Assembly (NCBI RefSeq): GCF_033118175.1
Contig: NC_083689.1
Location: 22,922,501-22,986,500 of the forward strand
Source: Dama dama
Taxonomy: Eukaryota; Chordata; Mammalia; Artiodactyla; Cervidae
Direction: 5' to 3'
Length of the DNA: 64,000 bases
Position numbers and translations under genes: made by a program. Shown in pieces: positions 39,488 to 51,210 of this stretch (within the stretch, counting starts at the first letter, position 1; every line of letters starts with the position of its first letter). Below the pieces are notes generated by a model. That model had not been told where the DNA came from and made no database searches. It saw only the letters and a list, made by a program, of their open reading frames with translations.

Positions 39488-40190
39488 CTGTCCTGTGGGG
39501 GGAGACACACAGACCCGCCATCAGCCCGCGGTGCCCAGCTGTGGGGGCCTTGCACCGGTGGGCGGCTAATGCTGGCGACCTCTGTCTTCCGCATGGGAGA
39601 AATGGGTACGCGCGCCACCAGCCCATCCCCAGGAGAGCCCATGTGCCCACTCCACAGACGTACTGGGTGCGCAGAGCTGACCTCGAGACCCTTCCACCCC
39701 ACCCCACCCCGCCCCCCTCCACCAAACAGCAAGTGCCGCCATCAGAGAAGCTGCAAGAGCCCTTAGCAGGGACTCCTGAGCAGATCAAGAAGGCCCAAGA
39801 AGGCCCTGGACAAGAGGACAGGTAACAAGATGGGGAGGGAATCACAGGCTCCAAGGCCTAGGGAAGGGAAATTTAGAGTTGTTGGAGGACCGGATGCAGC
39901 AACTTATGAACAAATAGCAAAACCTATTTTTAGGAAAAGCTTGTAAAAACAAACAACATTCCCACTGAAGAGATGATGGGACCTAAGGGAATTTGTTTCT
40001 TAAAGGAATTAATGTGTAGTGGTGGAATCTGGGCAGGGCCTTCTGTTATGGTTTATTACAGAATATAGTTCCCTGTGTTATACCCTAGGACCTGTGGTTT
40101 AGCCATTTCTGTAAACAATACTTTGCACCTGCTAATCCCAAACTCCCAACTAATCCCAGACTTACAACTGCAAGTCTGTTGTCTATGTCT

Positions 40191-40460
40191 TTATTTTTGG
40201 CTGTTGTGGGTCTTTGTTGCTGCGTGGGCTTTCTCTAGTTGTAGAAGGTGGGGGCTACTCTCTAGTTTTGGATCGCGGACTTCTCATTGTGGTGGCTTCT
40301 CTTGTTTCTGAGCTTGGGCTCTTAGGCGCATAGGCGTCAGTAGCTGTGATGGACAGGACTTAGTTGCTCCGTGGCATGTGGGATCTTCCAAGATCAGGTA
40401 TTGAACATGCGTCTCCTGCATTGGCAGGCAGATTCTTAAACTGTGCCACCAGGGAAGTCC
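40191..40460 (-). mobile_element. Long CHR-type SINE nested in L1
   Basis: ggctgttgtgggtctttgtt, ggcatgtgggatcttccaag, gccaccagggaagtcc. Flanked by tgttgtctatgtct (40177-40190) and tgttctctatgtct (40461-40474), one mismatch. Confidence 0.87.
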
Positions 40461-40495
40461 TGTTCTCTATGTCTGTGGGTCTGTTTCTGTTTCAT

Positions 40496-42172
40496 TCAGT
40501 TCAGTTCAGTCGTTCACTTATGTCCGATCTTTGCAACCCCATGGACTGCAGCACTGCCAGGCCTCCCTGTCCGTCACCAACTCCCAGAGCTTGCTCAGAC
40601 TCTTGTCCATCGAGTTGATGATGCCATCCAACCATCTCATCCTCTGTCATCCCCTTCTCCTGCCTTCAATCTTTCCCAGCATCAGGGTCTTTTCCAGTGA
40701 GTCAGGTCTTGCAACAGGTGGCCAAAGTACTGGAGCTTCAGCTTCAGCATCAGTCCTTCCAAAGAATATTCAGGACTGATTTCCTTTAGGATGGACTGGT
40801 TGGATCTTCTTGCAGTCCAAGGGACTCTCAAGAGTCTTCTCCAACACCACAGTTCAAAAGGCGCTCAGCTTTCTTTATAGTCCAACTCTCACATCCATAC
40901 ATGACCACTGGAAAAACCATAGCTTTGACTAGACAGATCTTTGTTGGCAAAGTAATGTCTCTGCTTTTTAATATGCTGTCTAGGTTGGTCATAGGTTTTC
41001 TTCCAAGGAGCAAGCATCTTTTAATTTCATGGCTGCAGTCGCTATCTGGAGTGATTTTGGAGCCCCCAAAATAAAGTCTGTCACTGTTTCCATGTTCCCC
41101 ATCTGTTTGCCATGAAGTGATGGGACTAGATGCCATGATCTTAGTTTTCTGAATGTTGAGTTTCAAGCCAGCTTTTTCACTCTCCTCTTTCATTTTCATC
41201 AAGAGGCTCTTGAATTCTTCACTTTCTGCCATAAGGGTGGTGCTATCTGCATATCTAAGGTTATTGACATTTCTCCTGGTGATCTTGATTCCAACTTGTG
41301 CTTCATCCAGCCCAGCATTTCGCATGATATGCTCTCCATATAAGTTAAATAAGCAGGGTGACAATATACAGCCTTGAGGTACTCCTTTCCTGATTTGGAA
41401 CCAGTCTATTGTTCCATGTCCAGTTCTACCTGATGCTTTTTGACCTGCATACAGATTTCTCAGGAGGCAGGTAAAGTGGTCTGGTATTCCCATCTCCTGA
41501 AGAATTTTCCACAGTTTGTTGTGATCCACACAGTCAAAGGCTTTGGCATAGTCAATAAAGCAGTAGTAGATGTTTTTCTGGAACTCTCTTGCTTTTTCGA
41601 TGATCTAGCGGATGTTGGCAATTTGATCTCTGGTTCCTCTGCTTTTTCTAAATCCAGCTTGAAGTTGACAGTTCACATACTGTTGAAGCCTGACTTGGAG
41701 AATTTTGAGCATTTCTTTACTAGCGTGTGAGATGAGTGCAATTGTGTGGTAGTTTGAGCATTCTTTGGCATTGCCTTTCTTTGGGATTGCAATGAAAACT
41801 GACCTTTTCCAGTCCTGTGACCACTGCTGAATTTTCCAAATTTGCTGGCATATTGAGTGCAGCGCTTTCATAGCATCATCTTTTAGGATTTGAAATAGCT
41901 CAACTGGAATTCCATCACCTCCACTAGCTTTGTTTGTAATGATGCTTCCTAAGTCCCACTTGACTTCGCATTCCAGGATGTCTGGCTCTAGGTGAGTGAT
42001 CACACCATCGTGGTTATCTGGGTCATAAAGATCTTTTTTGTATAGCTCTCTTGTGTATTCTTGCCACCTCTTCTTAATATCTTCTGCTTCTGTTAGGTCC
42101 AGATCTGTCCTTTTTTGTGCCCGTCTTTGCATGAAATGTTCCCTTGGTATCTCTAAATGTTCCTTTGGTATC
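40496..42172 (-). mobile_element. BovB (RTE-type) LINE, 5'-truncated, nested in L1
   Basis: About 1.7 kb including the reverse transcriptase half and the BovB 3' end with a tcagt-type repeat. Reverse-strand frames read RDQIANIR, then in another frame MDHNKLWKILQEMGIPDHFT. The RT box reads YADS instead of YADD (Ser codon 41242-41244), and the frame is broken between the two parts, so it is dead. Flanked by perfect 10-bp repeats tctgtttcat at 40486-40495 and 42173-42182. A 21-bp tandem duplication sits at the 5' junction (42134-42175). Confidence 0.92.
40828..41529 (-). pseudogene. BovB reverse transcriptase fragment (inactive)
   Basis: 233-codon frame of the BovB ORF: RT palm and thumb region with GVPQGCILSPCLFNLY and the mutated catalytic box LRYADSTTLMAES. 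No endonuclease domain remains. Confidence 0.9.
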
Positions 42173-42366
42173 TCTGTTTCATAGATAAGTTCATTTGTGC
42201 CATACTTTAGGTTCCACATATAAGTGATATCATATATGGTATTTGTCTTTCTCTGACTTAGTCCTCTTAGTATGAGAATCTCTGGGTCCGTCCATGTTGC
42301 TGCATATGGCATTATTTCATTCTTTTTTATGGCTGAGTGGTAGTCCATTATATATATACACCACAT
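41605..42366 (-). pseudogene. Chimeric L1-BovB open frame, 253 codons
   Basis: The first ~65 codons come from the L1 ORF2 tail and 3' region (MWCIYIMDYHSAIKKNEIMP...), the rest from the BovB RT N-terminal part (EDIKKRWQEYTRELYKKDLY...GGDGIPVELFQIL). The frame crosses the insertion junction and a 7-residue tandem repeat (PKEHLEI/PREHF). Probably fortuitous. Confidence 0.75.
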
Positions 42367-42678
42367 CTTTATCCACTCATCTGTTGATGGACATTTAGGT
42401 TGCTCCTATGTCCTGGCTATTGTAAATAGTGCTGCTATGAACATAGGAGTGCATGTATCTTTTTGAGTTATAGTTTTGTCCAGGTATATACCCAGGAGTG
42501 GGATTGCTAGATCATCTGGCAGCGCTATTTTTAGATTTTTAAGGACCCTGCATACTGTTCTCCATAGTGACTGCACCAATTTCCATTTCCACTAATAGTA
42601 TGGAAGGGTTCCCTTTTCTCCACACCCTGTCCAGCATTTGTTATTTATAGACTTTTTAACGATGGCCATTCTAAGAGG

Positions 42679-42832
42679 ACAACAGAGGATGAGTTGGTTG
42701 GGTGGCACCACCGACTCAATGGACATGAGTTTGAGTAAGCTCTGGGAGTTGGTGATGGACAGAGAAGCCTGGCATGCTGCAGTCTATGGGGTCACCAAGA
42801 GTTGGATACAACCGAGCAACTGAACTGAACTG
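42679..42832 (+). mobile_element. BovB-derived (ART2A-like) SINE nested in L1
   Basis: acaacagaggatgagttggt, gggagttggtgatggacaga, gggtcaccaagagttggata, ending caactgaactgaactg. Flanked by perfect 11-bp repeats attctaagagg at 42668-42678 and 42833-42843. Confidence 0.92.
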
Positions 42833-43039
42833 ATTCTAAGAGGTGTGGGGTGATACCTCACTGTAGTTGTGATTTGCATTTCTCTTCTATTAGCAATGTT
42901 GAGCATCTTTTCTTGTGCCTATTGGCCATCTGTATGTCCTTGAAGAAATGTCTATTTAGGTCTGTCCATTTTCTGATTGGGATGTTTGTTTTTTCTGTTA
43001 CTGAGCTGTATGAACTGATTATATATTTTGGATATTAAT

Positions 43040-44930
43040 GAGTAGGGCTTTCTGAATCCCACTACGTGCGGGCCCTGGCTCCAGCCTCGCAGACCCACTG
43101 TAGCCTTGCTCTGAGCTGAGAAGGGCTCAGGCTGCGTGACCACGGGGGTCCTGGCCTCACTCCACAGCTCCATGAGACAGGGTCCCAGCCCCCTCCTCAG
43201 GCTGTTCAGGGTAGGGGAGGAGCGCAGTTAGCAACCCCCCATCTCTCCAGCCCCATGAGTTTACAGCAGACACCCCTGAGGCCTTAGTCAGGCCCTAGAT
43301 GAGTCAGGGGGGCAGCAGCTGGGTGGGGGTTCCCCAGGGCCATTTGTGGGGTTTTGGGAAGCACAGAGTTCTGATGACTCCTCTGATACAGAAACACTGA
43401 CATGCATCAGCTTCCGCCCAGGAAAGGACCGGGCAGGTGGCCGAGGTGAGTGGCAGGCTGGTCCTCTTGGAACAGCAACCACGCCTCCGACTGCAGAAGT
43501 CTGGACCTCTGCCTGTCCCTCATGTCCTTCCTGCCATGGCCGTCTTCCAGATTTCCCAGGCTCTGAAGCCTCCCCCTCAGCACCAGAATTCTTCCTAAAC
43601 TGCACATCTGGGCATAGTCCTTTCCTTCTAAGAACCAGCTGGAAGCTCCTCATGGCTCTTGAGACCAAGCCCCACACTCCATTTGGGTCCCTGCCTCTTC
43701 CCTGGTGAACTCCTATACATCCCTCAATACCTTAGCCCCCAAACCCCTGCCTCTTCCTTGGCGGACTCATATATATGCCCCAAAGCCCTGGCCTCCAAGC
43801 CGCTGCCTCTTCCCCTGGCAGCTTCATCCCTCAGCTCAGCCTGAACACCACCTCTGGGAAGCCATCCCTGAACAGCCAAACTGACAGTGAGGCACCTCCT
43901 ATGAGTCACCCAGCACCCCAGGCATCCCCCATCTCTGCTCCACACTCTGGCTTTGCTGCCTCAGTGGTCTGCATCACCACAGGCCCCAGGGGAGATAATG
44001 GCCTGATTCCCTATCCACTCTGTTTCTGGAGACTCCAGAAGCATCTGCCCAGTGAATGAGGGAGCCTGAGGCCCACCCCCAGCCCTCCCCCACTGCTGCC
44101 CCAGGCTCTGGTCAGAATCCACCGCCACCCCAGCTGCGGGCCAGCCCGACCAGGAATGCCATGTGGGTGCCCACTCAGCCATGGGAGCCCCCACAAAGCC
44201 CCTCTTTGTGTGAGCTCAGACGCTGGGAGGAGTCCCAACCCTCAGCCGCCCTCTTGCTGCCCACAGAGGTCAGGACAGGCCTGGTGATGAATGACCCGGG
44301 CCTCCCTGCCCCCTACACCAGTCCCAGACCCTGTCCACAGGCTGGGACCAGAGTGGGGTGTGGGTGACTCAGCATCACATGGCAGGCCCTGAGCAGTGGC
44401 TGGTGCCTATTTCATCACTTCTGCCTGATATTGTACTGAGCTGGCTGCCCATTTGCAGAATGGCTCAGACCAGGCTCAGAGAGGCTTAGCCATTTCCCCA
44501 AGGCCACACAGCAACACAGGGACCGCCTGCCCCACCCTCTCTGCACCCAGCTACCTCTGCCTTCCCTAGCTGATGCCTGGGAGTCGCCCTCAGTCTTGGG
44601 GGGCTGGGAGATATCCCCCGTGACACAACCAGCCCTGATATCTGGGGCTTGCTCCTGGCTCTGACCCCATGGCCAAGCAGCATAACTGCCCTATGCCTCA
44701 GTTTCCCCATCTGTAAAATGGAGGATGGTGACTGTAAGGATGGAGAACTGACTCCATCTCAGGACAGAAATGTGTGGCCAACCTGAGGGCCCCCCAGGCT
44801 GTGAGATTTCCCTGTGCAAGAGGCTGGACCACTGTCCCGACTTCTGACCTTCAGGCTCTGCGTCCTTTAGCTCTCTGAACAGACCTATTTCTCCGCAAGG
44901 ATGCCTTCTCACCAATTTCTCTAGAACATT
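43040..44930. other. Intronic stretch without clear elements
   Basis: GC-moderate unique sequence in the TNFAIP8L1 intron. Only short MIR traces (44450-44520, 44640-44730). Open frames are Pro/Ser-rich and uninformative. Confidence 0.6.
44445..44520 (-). mobile_element. MIR relic
   Basis: caggctcagagaggcttagc, catttccccaaggccacaca, gcaacacagg: a typical MIR tail. Confidence 0.65.
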
Positions 44931-44937
44931 CTATTCT

Positions 44938-45061
44938 TTATTTTTCTTTTTGGTCACACTAGGTGGCATATGGATCTTAGCTTCCCAACCTGGGATCAAA
45001 TCCACACCCCCTGCATTGGAAGCACAGAGTCTTAACCACTGGACCGCCAGGGAAGTCCCTA
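44938..45061 (-). mobile_element. CHR-type SINE with 11-bp target duplication
   Basis: ggatcttagcttcccaacct, ccactggaccgccagggaag, tccc. Flanked by cattctattct at 44927-44937 and 45065-45075. Confidence 0.9.
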
Positions 45062-46133
45062 GGGCATTCTATTCTGTTCCCTCTATGTGGACCCCTCCTG
45101 GTCTCATCACCTGTAAACTCCTGCTCCTCATTCAAGTCTCAGAGTGACTGTCACCTCCTCCTGGAAGACTTCTGGATGTCCCAGGCTATGCTGGTTCCCC
45201 AGCGTCCGTCCTCCATTGCAGTTCTGAGCACTTGCTCTCAGTGTCCGTCACACCAGGCCTGACGGCGTGGGCAGGGACTGTATGTTTCTTGCTCTGGTGG
45301 CCAGCCTGGGGCCTGGTACTCAGCAGGCACCCAGTAAGTGTTTGCTGAATGAATAAGCGGGGGGATGTCTGCAGACATTGAAACCCGGAGGGAACTCCCA
45401 ACACCCTGGGTCCCCCAGTTTACAGATGGATAAACTGAGTCTCAGAGAGAGGAGAAGGCCTTTCCCTGGATCCCAAGAACCCTGGCGCTCAGGTCTTTCT
45501 GCCCTATTCCATTACTGTGTGGCCCCAGGCAGGGCTCTGCCCCTCGCTGGGCCTTGACCTTCCCGTCTGCAAGTCCTGAGCTTGTGCGTGTTGGTTCAGA
45601 GGGGAGGCTGGTCCTATTGACTGGCTTCAGGAAGAGCCTGGGCCCACGGCAGCAGCACTGCCCGACCCCCACCCTGCCAAGCATAGGAGGAAGAGGGGTG
45701 GGGGCGGAGGGGGGGACTCCACACTCTTAGCCCCTCGGGCCAGTCCCCAGATCTGTGACACCTGGACCAGCCCAGCTGCATGGTGGCCCACCCCCCTTCT
45801 CCTCCGTCCATTGTTCTATCAGAAACGCATCCCCCTCCAAGCAGCCAGACAGGGAGATGACTGCTTTCCCCGGGGAGCACTCTGGGGACCAAAATAGACC
45901 CCAGCCTTCCTTCCTGCCAGCTGTGCTCATCCAGGTCCAAGGGCAGGCCAGCGGGAGGGGCCTGGCGGGGGCAGGGCCTTCCCAGGGACTGCCCAGCGGA
46001 CCCAATGCCAGACCACCCCACTATCGTCACGAGCCAGAAATGCCCGATGAAGCTTCCAGGGCTCGGCTGGGACGCTCATTCAGGTCCTCAGTGAGCGTCC
46101 ACAGCACCAGCTGTGTCTTAGGGCTGGGAATAT

Positions 46134-46325
46134 GTGTGTGCTAAGTCGCTTCAGTCGTGTCTGACTCTTTGTGACCCCATGGACTGTAACCCGCCAGCCT
46201 CCTCTTTCCAGGGGATTTCACAAGCAAGAATACTAGAGTGGGTTGCCATTTCCTCCTTTAGGGGATCTTCCTGACCCAGGGATCGAACCTGGTTCTCCTG
46301 CTCATCAGGCAGATTCTATACCTGG
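46134..46325 (-). mobile_element. Bov-tA SINE, reverse
   Basis: ctaagtcgcttcagtcgtgt, ccatggactgtaacccgcca, gagtgggttgccatttcctc, gacccagggatcgaacctgg. Confidence 0.91.
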
Positions 46326-46550
46326 ACCAAAAGAGATTGGGTCCCCGCCTCCCCAGGGATCCCGGCCTGCTAGACCCCATGCCACCTCCTTGTTCCAAAA
46401 TAATTTGGGTGCCCTCACTTCCCTGAAACAGAGTCCACAGGCAGCACTGTCTATCTCCACCCGCCGGTATAAAAATAAAATTAATAGGTGGTGACAATAG
46501 TGAGCAGGATTGTACAGGCAAACTCTGGAATATTTCTTTAAAAAAAAACA

Positions 46551-46669
46551 AATTTTTTTTGGCCATGCCACACAGGATGCGGGACCCTAGTTCCCCAAAC
46601 AGGGAGAGAACCTGTGCCCCCAGCGTTTGCAGTTGGGCATCTTAGCCACTGGGCCACCAGGGGAGTCCC
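46551..46669 (-). mobile_element. CHR-type SINE, reverse
   Basis: ttttttggccatgccacaca, ccctagttccccaaacaggg, ccactgggccaccaggggag. Confidence 0.87.
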
Positions 46670-46826
46670 TGGAGTGTTGCCAGTTCTGTGCCTCAATCTG
46701 GGTCTACATGAATGTAAAACGTCATCGAGCTGGGTGGCTGCAAAGCAATGTGAATACACTAAAACCCAGCAAATTGTCGACTTTCAAGGGGTGAATTTTA
46801 TGGTGTATGAATTAGATCTCAGTTAA

Positions 46827-47645
46827 AAAAATCTAACATTTCTCCAAAGAAGGCATATAAATGGCTGATAAGCAGGTGAAAAGATGCTCAACATCACTGA
46901 CTAGGAGGAAAATGGAAGTCGCGCTCATAATAATATAATACCTCACCCCACAAGAATGGCTACTGCCAGAAATACAGACAAGAAGCAGGGCTGGCGAGGT
47001 TGGGAGAAACAAGCCCTCGTCCAAGGCTGGTAGAAACAGAAGATGGTGCAGCCACCGTGGGGAACAGTTTTCTGGCAGGTCCTCGAACAAACACAGTTAC
47101 CACATGACCCAGCAATTCCGCTCCTAAGCATCAACCCCCCCCCAAGAAATGAAAATATATGTTCACATAAAAACATAAACACACATGGGCATAGATAGCA
47201 CATTTGTACTAGCCAAAACATGGAAATGACACAAACACCCACCCACATATAGATGGACAAACAAATGTGGTGTCCCTCCACACACCAGAGCATCACTCAG
47301 CCCTGAAAAGCAGTGAAGCCCTGACACTCGCTACCACATGGATGGACCCTGAGGACACGATGCTCAGTGAGAGACGCAGACACAGAAGGACACAACAGGG
47401 TGTGATTCCACTGACAGGAAACGTCCAGAACAGGAAGATCCACAGACACAGAGAGTGGGTTCCTGTTGTCAGGGGCTGGGGAGCACAGAATGGAGACTGA
47501 CTGCTAATGGAGACAGGATGTCTTTTGGCAGTTGAAGAATATTTTGGGATGTGAACACTTTAGTGAATTTTACAATACGTGAATTACACATCATCAAACT
47601 GAACACTCATTGCACCTATATCCAGTGGACATATTTTATACCTTT
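46827..47645 (+). mobile_element. L1 ORF2 tail and 3' UTR fragment
   Basis: ctccaaagaaggcatataaa, gatgctcaacatcactgact, ggggaacagttttctggcag, gcaattccgctcctaagc, then gtgtgattccactgacagga of the 3' UTR. No intact frame. Confidence 0.75.
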
Positions 47646-47662
47646 GTGCCCCTTACTATATA

Positions 47663-47870
47663 TTTGTTGTTTAGTCACTAAGTCGTGTCTGACTCTTTGT
47701 GACACCTGGACTATAGGCCACCAGGTGTCTCTGTCCAGGGGATTTCCCAAGCAAGAATACTGGAGTGGATTGCCATTTCCTTCTCCAGGGGATCTTCCCA
47801 ACCCAGGAATCAAACCGGCATCTCCTGCATTGACAGGCGGATTCTTTACCCCTGAGCCACCAGGGAAGCC
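47663..47870 (-). mobile_element. Bov-tA SINE, reverse, near full length
   Basis: ttgttgtttagtcactaagt, cgtgtctgactctttgtgac, gcaagaatactggagtggat, gagccaccagggaagcc. Confidence 0.92.
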
Positions 47871-47888
47871 TATATATATATATGTATG

Positions 47889-47930
<42 letters not shown>
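47871..47930. repeat. (TA)n/(CA)n compound microsatellite
   Basis: tatatatatatatgtatgta followed by an uninterrupted AC run (about 47892-47928), next to the head end of the Bov-tA copy. Confidence 0.93.
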
Positions 47931-47956
47931 ATGCCTCACTTTAAACATGTTAAATA

Positions 47957-48262
47957 GGATTTTCCTGATGTCTCAGTGGTAAAGAATCTGCTTGCCAACT
48001 CAGGAGAAATAGGTTCGATCCCTGGTGTGGGAAGACCCCACATGCTGCGAAGCAACTAAGCCTGTGAGCCATGACCATCGAGCCTGTGCTCTGGAGCCGG
48101 GGGACTGCAATTACTGAAGCCTGAGCGCCCCAGGGCCCGTCCTCCGCAACAGGGGAAGTCACTGCAATAAGCCCGAGCACTAGAGCAACTAGAGAAAAGC
48201 CAAAGCAGCAATGAAGACCCAGCACAGCCAAAAATAAATAAAATTATAAAATAAATAAATGA
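47957..48262 (+). mobile_element. Long CHR-type SINE, forward
   Basis: ggttcgatccctggtgtggg, gcgaagcaactaagcctgtg, agcaactagagaaaagcc, gacccagcacagccaaaaat, A/T-rich tail. Confidence 0.88.
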
Positions 48263-48469
48263 AAATGGTCCACATAAGAAAACAGAAATCTTCAAAAAAG
48301 AAAACCTCAGGCCCACTGCACTCAATGACGGAGTGAATCTGTCAGAGGTTTGCCCCTTGATGGAGCATTGCAGTGAACACGAAGATGCAAATTTCTATCA
48401 CAAAAAGAACTCCAAAGGTCCCATCTGTTTGTAGGACATATCGCAGGTTAACCTTAAAAATGCATTCCA

Positions 48470-48772
48470 GTATACATCAGGTGCAGGCAAATACTGTTTG
48501 ACTCCATTATACCTAGAATAGTCAAATTCATAGAAAGTACATTGGTAGATGCCAGGGGCCATGGGGTAGGGAGATGGGGAGCAGAATGGGGATTTAGTGT
48601 TTAATAGGGACTGAGTTTCAGTTTAGGAAAGTGAAAGATTCGGGCGACTGATGATGGTGACGGTTGCACAACAACGTGAATGTACTTAGTAGCACTGAAA
48701 TGTACAAGTTAAACGTGGTTAAAATAGTATGATTTATATTATGTGACTTGTACCATAATACAAAAACATAGC
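48470..48772 (+). mobile_element. Old L1 3' UTR fragment
   Basis: catagaaagtacattggtag, atgccaggggccatggggta, gatggtgacggttgcacaac, gaatgtacttagtagcactg. Confidence 0.65.
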
Positions 48773-50198
48773 AAACAAACAAACAGACCAAAATTCCATC
48801 TTCCCCTGATTTGCCCAGGAGTTGCATTTCAGGTATGTTCATTGAAAATTAAAACTCCCAGTCATTGGTTTACATTTCTGGCAGGACATTAGGAAGTTGT
48901 GGGCTGAGGGGCTGCCCTGAGCATAGCTGGATGCCTAGTGTCCCTGGCCCCTGCCCCTGAAATGCAAGCACATCCTGTTATTATCACAAGTGGGGGAAAA
49001 AACCCTCCGAATTTCCAAAACAGCCGCCTAAGAGGGGTCACCCCTGCTGGAAGGAGAAGACAGCAGGAACCAATGAATGTGGAATAAACAGGATAATTTC
49101 AGAGACAGTTAAGGCCTGGGTGGGGGGCAGTGACAGCCAGGGACAGCAGGTGACCTAGGCCAGCGGTCGGGAAGTCTTCCTGGAGGAGGAGCCCCTGTAG
49201 CTGGGACTGGAAGGACGGGGCCTGAGGCAAGATGAGCCAGGCAGAGGGGACAGCATGTACAAAGGCCCTGGGGCACAGCAGCGCAGAGAGGAGACCGGAG
49301 ACTGGTCCCCAGCCTCCTAGGAGCCCACCGTCCAAGTCTCCCACAGCTCTGAGGTCTCCCCACCAAGACCCCGGACCAGCCCCAGCCCCTGAGGGCAGCT
49401 TTCCCATCTGTGAAATGTGTGTCCAGTTGCTGAATCTCTGACTCTGTCATCTCCTATACTCCATGTTCTTCCCAGAACCCTGGCCTCCATCCCTACCTCA
49501 GACTTTTGCCCTCTGCCAACCCCACTTTGTCTCTTCGGCTCTGACCTTTGTCCCTGTCCCCATTTTGGACACTCCAGCTCCTAAACTGACCAGACATTGA
49601 CCTGGAGCCTCGGGCTGCTCTAGACATGACAGCATCCTTTCCTTGCCCAGGCAGAGGCGGGGAGGCAGGACTCTATGTGAGCCCTCCCAGAGTGGAAGGG
49701 CACTCGGCCTGGCAGATCTGTTCCTCCCAATCCTTTCAGTCCGCAAACTCTGGGGGAGGGCCAACCCCCACCCCTGCCCCATCAGTGACCTTCCCCACTT
49801 CATCTCCTCTCTCACTGTCCCTGCAACATGCTAGGCATGGTCCAGCCTCGGGGCCTCCACCAGGTGGGGGTGGCCTCTCCACCCACACATTCCTGGTGCT
49901 GGACACTGGGTGTGGGGGTGATGGGGATTCCACCCCGACTCCCAGGGGCCCTACTCCTCTCTAGGTACACTGGGAATGCTATATCTCATCCCATTCACCA
50001 CCTGCTGGAAAGTTCTTAGCCACCAGCACTCCGGGGGGCGGGAAGTAGGCATGTAGGTACATACGTATGTTTTCCATAAACTTTACTGACATAAAGGATG
50101 TGCGCCGTGCAACTTAAGAAAATAGCAAACCTTGTTGTAAATTTCACGCAGCCAATCGATGCTTGATAAATGTTCTCAGTGAGTTTTGCCTAACTGGT

Positions 50199-50412
50199 GG
50201 TGGTGGTGGTGTTTAGTGGCTAAGTCGTGTCTGTCTTGTGACTCCATGGACTACAGCCCATCAGGCTCCTCTGTCCATGGGATTACCCAGGCAAGAATAC
50301 TGGAGTGGGTTGCCGTTTCCTCCTCCAGGGTATCTTCTTGACCCAGGGATCGAACCCATGTCTCCTGCATTGGCAGACGGGTTCTTTACCGCTGAGCCAT
50401 GAAGGAAGCCCA
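50199..50412 (-). mobile_element. Bov-tA SINE with (GGT)n head
   Basis: ggtggtggtggtggtgttta, ccatggactacagcccatca, caggcaagaatactggagtg, gacccagggatcgaaccc. Confidence 0.92.
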
Positions 50413-50699
50413 GTTGTAAAACTGGTTCCAATAGCCAATCTGTGGTTGCTATGGATAAATGAAAGCAGTTCTGACATGGATGTCGCTGGATCTTCTCTTT
50501 CATATGAGAAGAGAAAACTTGGACTTTACTTACTAACTCATTGGCCAAGTGAGTGACATTTTTTTGCAGAATCCAACAGTGGTTTTCCAATAGTGAGGGA
50601 ATATCCCCTCAAGGTTTTTTTTGTGCTATTCGAAAGCAAGCAACTAGAGACACACCACCCTTTAACATTTAATTTTCATTATTGACATTACCTGGAATT

Positions 50700-50885
50700 A
50701 TACTGGGGGTAGCAAACTCTGGCCGGATGCCTGTTTTTGTAAAGTTTTGGTGGCACTCAGCCATGCCCACTGTGTACATATCAAAGCAAAGCCTTGAATA
50801 GAGGCAGAGGCCGTGTGGCTTGCAAAGCGAAAAATATTTACTATCTGGCCCTTTATAGAAAAAGGCGGACCAGCCTCTGGATTAG
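50700..50885 (-). mobile_element. hAT-type (MER1/Charlie group) relic, reverse
   Basis: gggggtagcaaactctggcc, cactcagccatgcccactgt, gcgaaaaatatttactatct, ggccctttatagaaaaaggc: the reverse of the order seen at 19655-19900. Confidence 0.5.
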
Positions 50886-51087
50886 AGGATGACTGAACAA
50901 TACATCAAACCCTGATTTGTAGCATCTGCCAATATCCATGGTGTAAATTCTCTTGCCATGGCCAGTTTCAAGCTTCCAACTTGACCACGGAGTTGGAACA
51001 AACTGCTCACCATTTCCACCAAACAGAAATAACCTCGAGAGCATAGAGGTCATTGTGCAATGCAGTAAAATAATTAGAAAGGATATA

Positions 51088-51210
51088 TTTTTTCTTTTTT
51101 GGCTGCACTGCCTGGCATGTGGGATCTTAGTTTCCAGACCAGAGATGGAACCTGTGCCCCCTTCATTGGAAGGTCAGAGTCTTAAGCACTGGACCACCAA
51201 GGAAGTCCTG
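51088..51210 (-). mobile_element. CHR-type SINE, reverse
   Basis: tttggctgcactgcctggca, gtgggatcttagtttccaga, gcactggaccaccaaggaag. Confidence 0.88.

Larger units (their letters stand above)
40043..43038 (-). mobile_element. L1 3' half with three nested retroposons
   Basis: L1 pieces: about 40043-40190, 40463-40495, 42173-42678 and 42833-43038, all reverse strand. Typical text includes tggctgagtggtagtccatt, ctccatagtgactgcaccaa, gatgttgagcatc-like sequence and, at the 3' side, ctgctaatcccaaactccc and tctgtgggtctgtttctg. Interrupted by a CHR SINE, a BovB and a forward SINE, each with its own target duplication. 5'-truncated; ORF2 tail only. Confidence 0.85.

Noticed and set aside
39123..39854. 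243-codon reverse frame overlapping TNFAIP8L1
   Set aside because: A different frame from the conserved 186-residue protein and extends into the intron; GC-rich shadow frame.
47871..47930. Possible CRISPR-like or satellite array
   Set aside because: Simple TA/CA microsatellite next to a SINE.
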